Assembly (NCBI GenBank): GCA_002348725.1
Contig: DEAO01000006.1
Coordinates: forward strand, 8,710 to 23,823
Length of the DNA: 15,114 nt
Direction: 5' to 3'
Origin: Fidelibacterota bacterium UBA2980
GTDB taxonomy: Bacteria; Fidelibacterota; Marinisomatia; Marinisomatales; Marinisomataceae
Position numbers and translations under genes: made by a program. The notes below the pieces were generated by a model, which made no database searches, was not told the DNA's origin, and saw only the letters and a program-made list of their open reading frames with translations. Shown here in pieces: positions 1 through 6,203 of the stretch (within the stretch, counting starts at the first letter, position 1; every line of letters starts with the position of its first letter).

Positions 1-929
1 GGATCAGTTAAATCATCTGCAGGCACATAAATGGCTTGAACAGATGTAATAGATCCTTTTTTTGTTGAAGTAATTCGTTCTTGCAAATCTCCCATCTCAG
101 TAGATAAAGTAGGTTGATATCCAACTGCGGAAGGCATTCTACCTAATAAGGCTGACACTTCAGAGCCAGCTTGAGTAAATCTGAAAATATTATCTACAAA
201 AAGAAGTACATCTTTACCTTCATCGTCTCTGAAATATTCAGCCATCGTTAGTGCGCTTAGACCAACTCTCAAACGAGCACCTGGAGGTTCATTCATTTGA
301 CCAAAAACAAGTGCAGTTTTATCAATTACTCCTGATTCAGTCATTTCCGCATATAAATCATTTCCTTCTCTTGTTCTTTCTCCAACGCCAGCAAATACAG
401 AGAATCCACCATGTTCTGTAGCAATATTTCGAATTAATTCTTGAATTAATACAGTTTTACCAACTCCAGCTCCACCGAATAAACCAGTCTTACCTCCTTT
501 GGTATAAGGTTCCATTAAGTCTACAACCTTAATTCCAGTTTCAAGCATTTCAGAAGATGTCGTTAAATCTTCTTGGGCAGGTGCAGATCTATGAATTGGA
601 GAGGTTTTTTTAATTTTTACGTCACCTTTTTTATCAATTGGGTTTCCAAGAACATCAAACATTCTTCCAAGTGTTTCCTGTCCAACAGGAACTGAAATTG
701 GTTCACCCATATCAATTACTTTTTCTCCCCTTACAAGACCATCAGTTGAATCCATAGCAATAGTTCGGACTACTCCTTCTCCTAAATGTTGTGCAGTTTC
801 TAAAACCAAGCTTGACCCATCTTCCTGCGATATAGATAAAGCATTCATAATATTTGGCAAGTGTCCATCGCTAAATTTTACATCTACTACCGCACCAGTA
901 ATTTGTAATATTTTACCTTCTTTATTCAT
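1..929 (-). CDS. atpD: ATP synthase F1 subunit beta, N-terminal 309 codons (cut by window edge)
   Basis: This is the catalytic subunit of the F1 head, which makes ATP from ADP and phosphate at the alpha/beta interfaces. Translating the minus strand from the ATG at 929-927 gives 309 uninterrupted codons to the window edge, ending in the family sequence YVPADDLTD. Visible landmarks are the Walker A loop GGAGVGKT (residues 152-159), the catalytic glutamate in GVGERTREGND (E184) and the Walker B region VLLFVDN (D246). Beta subunits are usually about 470 residues, so about 160 C-terminal residues, including the DELSEED region, lie outside. The gene starts 9 bases after the atpG stop, and an AAGGGG motif overlapping that stop supports this ATG. 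atpC would be expected next but is not in view. Identity is certain. Confidence 0.98.
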   Translation of the reverse strand, partial: MNKEGKILQITGAVVDVKFSDGHLPNIMNALSISQEDGSSLVLETAQHLGEGVVRTIAMDSTDGLVRGEKVIDMGEPISVPVGQETLGRMFDVLGNPIDKKGDVKIKKTSPIHRSAPAQEDLTTSSEMLETGIKVVDLMEPYTKGGKTGLFGGAGVGKTVLIQELIRNIATEHGGFSVFAGVGERTREGNDLYAEMTESGVIDKTALVFGQMNEPPGARLRVGLSALTMAEYFRDDEGKDVLLFVDNIFRFTQAGSEVSALLGRMPSAVGYQPTLSTEMGDLQERITSTKKGSITSVQAIYVPADDLTD

Positions 930-934
930 TTTAA

Positions 935-940
935 CCCCTT
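935..940 (-). promoter_or_regulatory. Shine-Dalgarno motif for atpD
   Basis: Read on the minus strand, AAGGGG sits five bases before the atpD ATG and shares its AA with the atpG stop codon TAA. It fixes the atpD start and allows stop/restart coupling from atpG. The same GGGG core precedes atpA. Confidence 0.75.
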
Positions 941-1796
941 AATCTGATAACGCTTCTGCTCCACCAACAATTTCTAACATTTCAGTCGTAATTGCTGCTT
1001 GACGCGCTTTGTTAAATTCTAGTTTTAATTCTTTAATAATTTCTTTAGCATTTTCTGTAGCATTATCCATAGCTATCATTCTTGCAGCTTCTTCACTGCT
1101 ATATGACTCTAGCATTTGCTGCCACATCTGAACTTTAAGATGCTTAGGTAAAAGAATATTAACTGTTGATTCTCGACTTGGTTCATAATCATAGTTATAA
1201 TTCTTAACATTATAATTTTCAGTAAAATCAATTGGTAATACTTTCTCCATCATTAAATCTTGAGAAGCAAGATTTCTAAATCTATTATAAATCACATGAA
1301 TTTCATCAACTTCTTTATTAATAAATGAATCAATAATTGCTTCTGCAATATCAGAAGCAGTATCAAAATTCATGTCTTTCCAAAAATCATAAAAAGATTC
1401 TTTTATATTATAATTTCTTCTAGAAAAATGTTCTGATGCTTTTTTCCCTAAACAGAATAATTGGACATTATCTTTTCCAAATTTCTCAACTTCTTTTTCA
1501 GCTAATCTGATTACAGAAGAATTAAATGATCCAGCGAAACCTCTATCGCTAGTAATAACAATGAATCCTTTCTTTTTAACATCTCTTTTTTCAATCAAAT
1601 CTATATTTGATGAAGATATTTCAGGCAAAATTCTGCAAATCAAATCCTGCACGTTTTTTGAGTATGGTCTTGATATTTCCATTCTTTCTTGTGCTCTTTT
1701 AACTTTAGCAGCTGCAACCATTTTCATAGCTTTTGTTACCTTCTGTATACTTCCTACAGACTTAATTCTTTGTTGTATATCTTTAAGATTAGCCAT
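939..1796 (-). CDS. atpG: ATP synthase F1 subunit gamma
   Basis: This is the central rotor shaft of F1, linking c-ring rotation to conformational change in the alpha3beta3 head. The start is taken at the ATG at 1796-1794, giving 285 residues beginning MANLKDIQQRI, the standard gamma N-terminus. The frame is open 11 codons further upstream, but that part lies inside atpA and does not look like gamma. Conserved landmarks are the N-terminal helix KVTKAMKMVAAAK (residues 19-31), ITSDRGFAGSFN (81-92) and the C-terminal signature ITTEMLEIVGGAEAL (269-283). One base separates the start from the atpA stop (TAATATG). No motif is at normal distance. An AGGAG lies 19 bases upstream, which is too far for ordinary use, so coupling to atpA translation is likely. 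Confidence 0.97.
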   Translation of the reverse strand: MANLKDIQQRIKSVGSIQKVTKAMKMVAAAKVKRAQERMEISRPYSKNVQDLICRILPEISSSNIDLIEKRDVKKKGFIVITSDRGFAGSFNSSVIRLAEKEVEKFGKDNVQLFCLGKKASEHFSRRNYNIKESFYDFWKDMNFDTASDIAEAIIDSFINKEVDEIHVIYNRFRNLASQDLMMEKVLPIDFTENYNVKNYNYDYEPSRESTVNILLPKHLKVQMWQQMLESYSSEEAARMIAMDNATENAKEIIKELKLEFNKARQAAITTEMLEIVGGAEALSD

Positions 1797-1797
1797 A

Positions 1798-3315
1798 TTA
1801 GAATGTTTTCTTGAACTCCTCGATTGCACTATCCATTTTCTTTTCTAGATTTTCTCCAATATCACCTGTCTCATGAATTTCATCTAATGAATCAGAGTGT
1901 TTAGATTGAAAATGTTCAATTAGTCCTGTTTCAAAATCTTTTACTTGATCAAGATCAATATCATCAAGATAACCTTTACTTGCTGCATAAATAATGACAA
2001 CCTGTTTAGCAACAGACATAGGGACATATTGATTTTGTTTTAGTATCTCTACCATTCTACGCCCTCTGGTGATTTGCAATGCGGTTGCTTCATCTAAATC
2101 TGAAGCAAATTTAGCAAAAGCTTCTAATTCTCTAAATTGTGCTAAATCTAGTCTAAGTTTACCAGCAATTTTTTTCATTGCCTTAACTTGAGCGCTACCA
2201 CCAACCCTTGATACTGAAAGACCTACATCAACTGCAGGTCTAACCCCTCCATTGAACAGATTTGTATCTAAATATATCTGTCCATCAGTAATAGATATCA
2301 CATTTGTTGGGATATATGCAGATACATCTCCTTCTTGAGTTTCAATAATTGGTAATGCAGTTAGCGATCCAGAATTTAAATCTTCTGATAATTTTGAAGC
2401 TCTTTCAAGCAATCTGCTATGTAAATAGAAAACATCTCCTGGAAATGCTTCACGACCTGGAGGTCTCCTTAATACAAGTGACATTTGTCTATATGCAACA
2501 GCTTGTTTTGATAAATCATCATAAACAATAAGTGAATGCATTCCATTATCTCTATAATATTCTCCCATTGCACAACCAGAATATGGTGCAATATATTGTA
2601 ATGGAGCAGGATCTGAGGCATTTGCTACAACAATCGTTGTATATTCCATTGCACCATTTGATTCAAGTTCCGCGACCAGTTTTGCAACAGTTGAAGCTTT
2701 TTGACCCACTGCAACATAAATACAATAAACTGGGCTATCAGAATCATGAGAAGATTTTTGATTAATAATTGTATCTGCAGCAATTGCAGATTTTCCTGTT
2801 TGACGATCTCCAATAATTAATTCTCTTTGGCCTCGTCCAATAGGAATCATACTATCTATCGCCTTCAATCCTGTTTGTAGGGGCTCTTTAACAGGAAATC
2901 TTGACATAACACCTAAAGCTTTTCTCTCAATTGGAAGAGTTTCTTTGGCATTAATAGGTCCTTTACCATCTACAGGTTGTCCTAAAGGATTCACAACACG
3001 TCCCAATAATTCTTTTCCAACAGGAACTTCAGCAACCTTCCCTGTTCTTTTAACTGTATCTCCTTCTTTTACTAAACTACTATCTCCAAAGAGTACAGCA
3101 CCAACATTTTCCTCTTCTAAATTAAGTGCCATACCAAAAACTCCATTAGGAAACTCTACAAGTTCAGAACTCATGACACTACCAAGACCACTTGTTCTTG
3201 CAACACCATCTCCAACTTCTAAAACTTCACCAACTTCATTAACATCGACATCGCTATCGATATTCTTTATCTGACTGCGTAATAAATTGCCAATCTCATT
3301 TGTTTTAATTTCCAT
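1798..3315 (-). CDS. atpA: ATP synthase F1 subunit alpha
   Basis: This is the non-catalytic nucleotide-binding subunit of F1, present in three copies and supplying the arginine finger to the beta active site. It has 505 residues, the normal length. The N-terminal beta-barrel region is about residues 25-95. The Walker A loop GDRQTGKS is at 169-176, SLIVYDDLSKQAVAYRQ at 261-277, and the family signature PAVDVGLSVSRVGG at 360-373, with R370 as the expected arginine finger. The C-terminal helical part contains ITRGRRMVEILKQ (415-427). The ATG follows the atpH stop with no gap (TAAATG), and an AGGGG motif lies five bases before it. The signature has Asp where many alpha subunits have Asn (PAVD for PAIN), a change seen in the wider alpha/beta family. 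Identity is certain. Confidence 0.98.
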   Translation of the reverse strand: MEIKTNEIGNLLRSQIKNIDSDVDVNEVGEVLEVGDGVARTSGLGSVMSSELVEFPNGVFGMALNLEEENVGAVLFGDSSLVKEGDTVKRTGKVAEVPVGKELLGRVVNPLGQPVDGKGPINAKETLPIERKALGVMSRFPVKEPLQTGLKAIDSMIPIGRGQRELIIGDRQTGKSAIAADTIINQKSSHDSDSPVYCIYVAVGQKASTVAKLVAELESNGAMEYTTIVVANASDPAPLQYIAPYSGCAMGEYYRDNGMHSLIVYDDLSKQAVAYRQMSLVLRRPPGREAFPGDVFYLHSRLLERASKLSEDLNSGSLTALPIIETQEGDVSAYIPTNVISITDGQIYLDTNLFNGGVRPAVDVGLSVSRVGGSAQVKAMKKIAGKLRLDLAQFRELEAFAKFASDLDEATALQITRGRRMVEILKQNQYVPMSVAKQVVIIYAASKGYLDDIDLDQVKDFETGLIEHFQSKHSDSLDEIHETGDIGENLEKKMDSAIEEFKKTF

Positions 3316-3858
3316 TTATACCCCTATTAACTTTAATTTTGCATTTTCTAACTTTGTTTTAAGTGTACTATCAAATAATGTGTCATCAATTTTAATTTTT
3401 AATCCACCAATTAAGTCTTTATCGACAGAAAAATTAAAATCAATTTCTTTATTTGTAGCTTCTTTTAATTGCTTGAGAAGGTTTGATTGATATTCTTCAT
3501 TCATATCAAAAGAAGACACAACTTCTACATATGCAATATTCAATCTATTTTTTGTTATAGAAAGGAAGTTCTTAGTTACATCTGGCAATAATCCTATATC
3601 GTCATTTTCTAACATTATAGTAACAATATCTAACAATCGATGGTCAAACACTTCATCAAGCGCAGACTGAAAAACGCTCACTTTTTTATCTATATCAGTT
3701 GATTTTGATCTTACAAAAGCATTCACTGTAGAATCTTTTTTTATAACAGAAACTAATACAGTAAGTGCTTCTTTAACAGATCCAAATTCATCAAAATTTG
3801 TTACTAAAGAAGAAAATGAATCTGAATATAGTTTTATTTTCTTATGATTTTGCTTCAT
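3316..3858 (-). CDS. atpH: ATP synthase F1 subunit delta (OSCP-like)
   Basis: This is the peripheral stalk cap, joining the top of the alpha3beta3 head to subunit b. The 180-residue length is normal for the family. The N-terminal part (about residues 8-110) has the helical pattern of the OSCP domain. The C-terminal signature is recognisable as DLIGGLKIKIDDTLFDSTLK (about residues 147-166), matching the family's Gly-Gly followed by D...D.S spacing. Delta is the least conserved F1 subunit, and identification also rests on its place between atpF and atpA. The start overlaps the end of atpF by 17 bases and the stop abuts the atpA ATG. No well-placed Shine-Dalgarno is seen; AAGG lies 13 bases upstream. 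Translation is probably coupled to atpF. Confidence 0.93.
   Translation of the reverse strand: MKQNHKKIKLYSDSFSSLVTNFDEFGSVKEALTVLVSVIKKDSTVNAFVRSKSTDIDKKVSVFQSALDEVFDHRLLDIVTIMLENDDIGLLPDVTKNFLSITKNRLNIAYVEVVSSFDMNEEYQSNLLKQLKEATNKEIDFNFSVDKDLIGGLKIKIDDTLFDSTLKTKLENAKLKLIGV
3321..3325 (-). promoter_or_regulatory. Shine-Dalgarno motif for atpA
   Basis: AGGGG on the minus strand, five bases before the atpA ATG and within the last codons of atpH. The five-base spacer contains the atpH stop codon TAA. Its form and spacing closely match the site before atpD. Confidence 0.75.
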
Positions 3859-4351
3859 CAGTATTCATTGCCTTCAAAGAAGAATCAACAAATTTGTTGT
3901 TGTCTTCATCTTTTACATTTCGTTGTAAAACTTGTGATGCTAAATCTAAACTAAGTCCAACTACTTCTTCTTTTATCTCTTTAATAGCTTTCTTTTTTTC
4001 CACATCAATCTTCTTTTTAGCATCTAAAACAAACTCATCTGACTTTGCTTGAGCGTCATTAAGAATCTTGTTTGCAGAATCTTCAGCTTTCTGTTTACTA
4101 TCACTAACAATAGACTTCCCTTGATTTTTTGCTTCATTAAGAATTTTTTCAGACTCTTCTTTAACTTTTTCGAGGTCAGCTTTAGCGCTTTCTGCCATAG
4201 CTAAAGAGTCAGAAATTTCTTTTTCTCTTTGATCAAGAAAATCAAGTAAAGGTTTCCATGCATACTTTTTAAGGATAAGCAATACCAATAAAAATATTAC
4301 TAATGACCAAATATATAAGCCTGGACTTACTACAAATAATGGATTATTCAT
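3842..4351 (-). CDS. atpF: ATP synthase Fo subunit b
   Basis: This is the peripheral stalk subunit, normally a dimer, that holds the F1 head still against the turning c-ring. The 169-residue protein has one N-terminal membrane helix (about residues 12-28), followed by the conserved cytoplasmic entry WKPLLDFLDQREKEISDSL (32-50), then a long charged alanine/lysine/glutamate-rich helix to about residue 150, the expected right-handed coiled coil. Only one b-type gene is present, with no b' homologue, so a homodimer is expected. The gene sits 19 bases after atpE and overlaps atpH by 17 bases. Only a weak purine tract (AAAGAGAAAGTAAG) precedes the start. Confidence 0.95.
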   Translation of the reverse strand: MNNPLFVVSPGLYIWSLVIFLLVLLILKKYAWKPLLDFLDQREKEISDSLAMAESAKADLEKVKEESEKILNEAKNQGKSIVSDSKQKAEDSANKILNDAQAKSDEFVLDAKKKIDVEKKKAIKEIKEEVVGLSLDLASQVLQRNVKDEDNNKFVDSSLKAMNTDEAKS

Positions 4352-4370
4352 ATCTTACTTTCTCTTTTAA

Positions 4371-4556
4371 TTAACCTAAGAAAAGAGATAATAAACCTAA
4401 TAGAATAGCTGCCCCTTCTACCAAGATAGCTAAAATAAAGGTTTGTCCTCTTATTTCTCCTGCGGCTTCTGGTTGTCTAGCAATTGCTTGCGCAACCCCC
4501 ATACCAATCAAACCGATACCAATTCCAGCACCAATTGCTGCTAAACCTGCTCCCAT
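4371..4556 (-). CDS. atpE: ATP synthase Fo subunit c (rotor ring)
   Basis: This subunit forms the ion-carrying ring of Fo. The protein is a 61-residue helical hairpin, shorter than the usual 70-85 because almost nothing precedes the first helix. Helix 1 (residues 2-24) carries the Gly-packing pattern GAGIGIG (9-15), the loop has the conserved RQPE (27-30), and helix 2 (38-60) carries the ion-binding glutamate E48 in LVEGAA. At the helix 1 position where Na+-type rings have Gln there is I14, and E48 is followed by Gly rather than Ser or Thr, so a proton ring is inferred. An AGGAG motif six bases before the ATG confirms the start and fits the high copy number of c. The gene lies 16 bases after atpB. 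Confidence 0.97.
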   Translation of the reverse strand: MGAGLAAIGAGIGIGLIGMGVAQAIARQPEAAGEIRGQTFILAILVEGAAILLGLLSLFLG

Positions 4557-4562
4557 TTTTTT

Positions 4563-4567
4563 CTCCT
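4563..4567 (-). promoter_or_regulatory. Shine-Dalgarno motif for atpE
   Basis: AGGAG on the minus strand, six bases before the atpE ATG and embedded in an A-rich stretch. It is the most canonical ribosome binding site in the window, and it serves the subunit needed in most copies. Confidence 0.85.
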
Positions 4568-4572
4568 TTTTT

Positions 4573-5589
4573 TTAATGATGAACGTTTACAGCCATTCCT
4601 ATAAAAACAGCTGTTAATAAAGCAAATACATATGCTTGTAAAAATCCTACTAAAATTTCTAAAAATATTATACAAATAGATAGTGGAACTGAAAATAAAC
4701 TAGCCCCCGCTAATCCCATTAAAACACTATTATAAGATTGTGCAATCTGCATGACAAGTCCAGTAAAAATTATTAATGCTAAATGTCCTCCCATCATATT
4801 CCCTGCTAACCTTAAGGTGAGAGTAAGCGGTCTAAGTAACATGCCTAAAATTTCAATTGGAACAACAATAAAATACAAAGGCCAAGCTAATCCTGGAGGA
4901 GCAAAATTTTTCCAATGCCCAATTGGGCCATATTTTTTAATACCTGCAATTGTAAAAGCAAAAAATGTAATAGTTGCCAATGCAAAATTTAAATTGATAT
5001 TAGCAGTAACTGTATTTCCTCCTTTAGTAAGAGGATATAAAAATGTATTATGATAATCAATATTGATTAGTTTAGATCCAAAATAATTTATAAAACCTAA
5101 AAAATCAAAAATAGGAATCAAGCCTAAAAAATTACCTACTAAGATAAAAAAGAAAAGCGTATAGACAAGAGGAGCCCACTCTCTATAATATTTTTCTCCA
5201 ATAAAATTCTTTAAAACATTATCCCTTATATAAACAACAATCATTTCAATAAAATTCATTGGTTTTCCAGGAACTTTTGTGTGACTTGAAATATATTTTT
5301 GTACTAAAAATATGATGGAAGTTACAGTGATAAAAGAGACCAACAATAATAGAAAAACATGTTTAGTGATAGAGAAATCAATGCCATAAATTTTAGGAAG
5401 AGTAAATAAAGCGCTTATTTCTCCTGCTTCATAACTATTTCCAACTTTTGTAATCTTCATTGAATCTGCAACATGAGAAATAGCTTCATAAACAGGATCT
5501 AATTCTTTATTGGTCTCACCGCCTCCACCTGCAATGATAGGAGAAATTAACATTAAACATACAAGGAATATTTTTAATGCATTATTCAT
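4573..5589 (-). CDS. atpB: ATP synthase Fo subunit a, with signal-like N-terminal extension
   Basis: This is the stator channel subunit of Fo, which supplies the half-channels for protons. At 338 residues it is clearly longer than the roughly 270 of E. coli AtpB. The extra part is N-terminal: a signal-peptide-like stretch (residues 4-20, ending SPIIA) and a polar segment to about residue 72, probably on the periplasmic side, before the first core helix (77-97). The core is intact: the essential arginine is R260 in LTLRLAGNMMGGH, and Q318 lies in FLQAYVF near the C-terminus. H269 and E311 occupy the positions of E. coli Glu219 and His245, a Glu/His swap known from other a subunits. A TATAAT hexamer lies just before the ATG; no Shine-Dalgarno is visible. 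The long N-terminus resembles Bacteroidota-type AtpB. Confidence 0.96.
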   Translation of the reverse strand: MNNALKIFLVCLMLISPIIAGGGGETNKELDPVYEAISHVADSMKITKVGNSYEAGEISALFTLPKIYGIDFSITKHVFLLLLVSFITVTSIIFLVQKYISSHTKVPGKPMNFIEMIVVYIRDNVLKNFIGEKYYREWAPLVYTLFFFILVGNFLGLIPIFDFLGFINYFGSKLINIDYHNTFLYPLTKGGNTVTANINLNFALATITFFAFTIAGIKKYGPIGHWKNFAPPGLAWPLYFIVVPIEILGMLLRPLTLTLRLAGNMMGGHLALIIFTGLVMQIAQSYNSVLMGLAGASLFSVPLSICIIFLEILVGFLQAYVFALLTAVFIGMAVNVHH

Positions 5590-5593
5590 CAGA

Positions 5594-5599
5594 ATTATA
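5594..5599 (-). promoter_or_regulatory. Possible -10 element (TATAAT) directly upstream of atpB
   Basis: A perfect TATAAT on the minus strand ends four bases before the atpB ATG. If used, it would give a transcript with almost no leader. The hexamer 17 bases upstream (GTCTAT) is a poor -35. The motif is easily met by chance in AT-rich DNA, so this is tentative. It lies in an 88-base gap (5590-5677), the widest in this block and the natural place for an atp-specific promoter. Confidence 0.25.
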
Positions 5600-5677
5600 G
5601 GTGATATTTTTTTCTAATAGACATCGCTGAAACCTAAGAAAAAAAAATCAATCAGAAAATAGCAAAAAATATATTTT

Positions 5678-5875
5678 TTAATATTTTTTCATGACAGTTT
5701 GATAAGCTTTAAAAGAAGCATGGATAACACCAAAGAAAATAGGAATGAAAGATATTGCACCAGTTATTAAATATCCGCATAGAATCCATGCAATAATAAT
5801 ACCAAAGAATTCAAAATATACAGAATAACTTTTTGCCATTATTGATGTTAAAGATTCTTTATTATTCTTCGTCAT
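5678..5875 (-). CDS. Small two-helix membrane protein, AtpZ/AtpI-like
   Basis: This is a 65-residue protein with two hydrophobic helices (about residues 22-38 and 41-53) separated by a very short turn, and a basic tail (KAYQTVMKKY). Lying between upstream genes and atpB, with a Gly in helix 1 (LCGYLI) and a Pro opening helix 2 (IPIFFGV), it resembles the AtpZ/AtpI family of small proteins encoded ahead of atpB, which are linked to c-ring assembly or Mg2+ supply. The acidic residue usually found after helix 1 in AtpZ is missing and the loop is shortened, so assignment rests largely on position and topology. The start at 5875 overlaps the bactofilin gene by 14 bases, as other pairs here do. An alternative ATG at 5839 would leave 53 residues. 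Neither has a Shine-Dalgarno. Confidence 0.65.
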   Translation of the reverse strand: MTKNNKESLTSIMAKSYSVYFEFFGIIIAWILCGYLITGAISFIPIFFGVIHASFKAYQTVMKKY

Positions 5876-6203
5876 TAATAATTTCACATCTACCAGAAAA
5901 CTGTGCACCATCTTGTATATTTAACACTCTATATTTCAAGTTTCCTACAAGCTCACAATTGCTCAAGAGCTCTGCGGTTCCATCAATAAACATATCGCCC
6001 TCTATATAACCATTCATTTGAATAGAAGACGATTTCACGTCACCAAAAATTTTTCCATCTTTGGCAAGCTGAATAGCTCCATCAGTAGAAACTGCTCCTC
6101 TAATCTCTCCATATATAGTAATATTTCCAGATAATATTATATCACCATCAATCTGAACATCTTCTGCTATAATTGTTTGACTATTGATTGATTGATTACT
6201 CAT
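5862..6203 (-). CDS. Bactofilin (polymer-forming cytoskeletal protein, DUF583)
   Basis: Bactofilins polymerise without nucleotides into a scaffold at the inner membrane that positions envelope enzymes. The 113-residue product is small but complete: a short polar N-terminus (residues 1-12) and then the repetitive hydrophobic/glycine pattern of a right-handed beta-helix, seen in IDGDIILSGNITIYGEIRG (18-36), DGKIFGDVKSSSIQMNGYIE (49-68) and the final GAQFSGRCEI (99-108). The acidic tail INDEE is short and no membrane helix is present. The start overlaps the end of the M23 peptidase gene by 8 bases, so the two are probably co-translated. This fits known bactofilin/LytM-peptidase pairs that shape cells. 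A tetranucleotide repeat falls in its first codons. Confidence 0.92.
   Translation of the reverse strand: MSNQSINSQTIIAEDVQIDGDIILSGNITIYGEIRGAVSTDGAIQLAKDGKIFGDVKSSSIQMNGYIEGDMFIDGTAELLSNCELVGNLKYRVLNIQDGAQFSGRCEIINDEE

Noticed and set aside
2945..3274. Long open frames antisense to atpA (for example 2945-3274, 2349-2531 and 2532-2765, plus strand).
   Set aside because: They lie opposite a certain, highly conserved gene, have low-complexity composition and no ribosome binding site. They are frame shadows.
5595..5624. Nine-codon mini open frame (ATG at 5624, stop at 5595, minus strand) ending five bases before the atpB ATG, as a possible leader peptide.
   Set aside because: It has no well-placed Shine-Dalgarno, no attenuator hairpin and no biased codon content. 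A frame this short is expected by chance.
5639..5647. Run of nine A (nine T on the minus strand) between the AtpZ-like gene and atpB as a terminator U-tract.
   Set aside because: No GC-bearing hairpin precedes it on the minus strand, so an intrinsic terminator cannot be supported. It may only be an A-tract near a promoter.
5664..5679. Perfect 16-base palindrome of A and T only, overlapping the stop of the AtpZ-like gene, as a possible terminator.
   Set aside because: It has no G or C in the stem and no stable hairpin is expected; such palindromes are common at this base composition.
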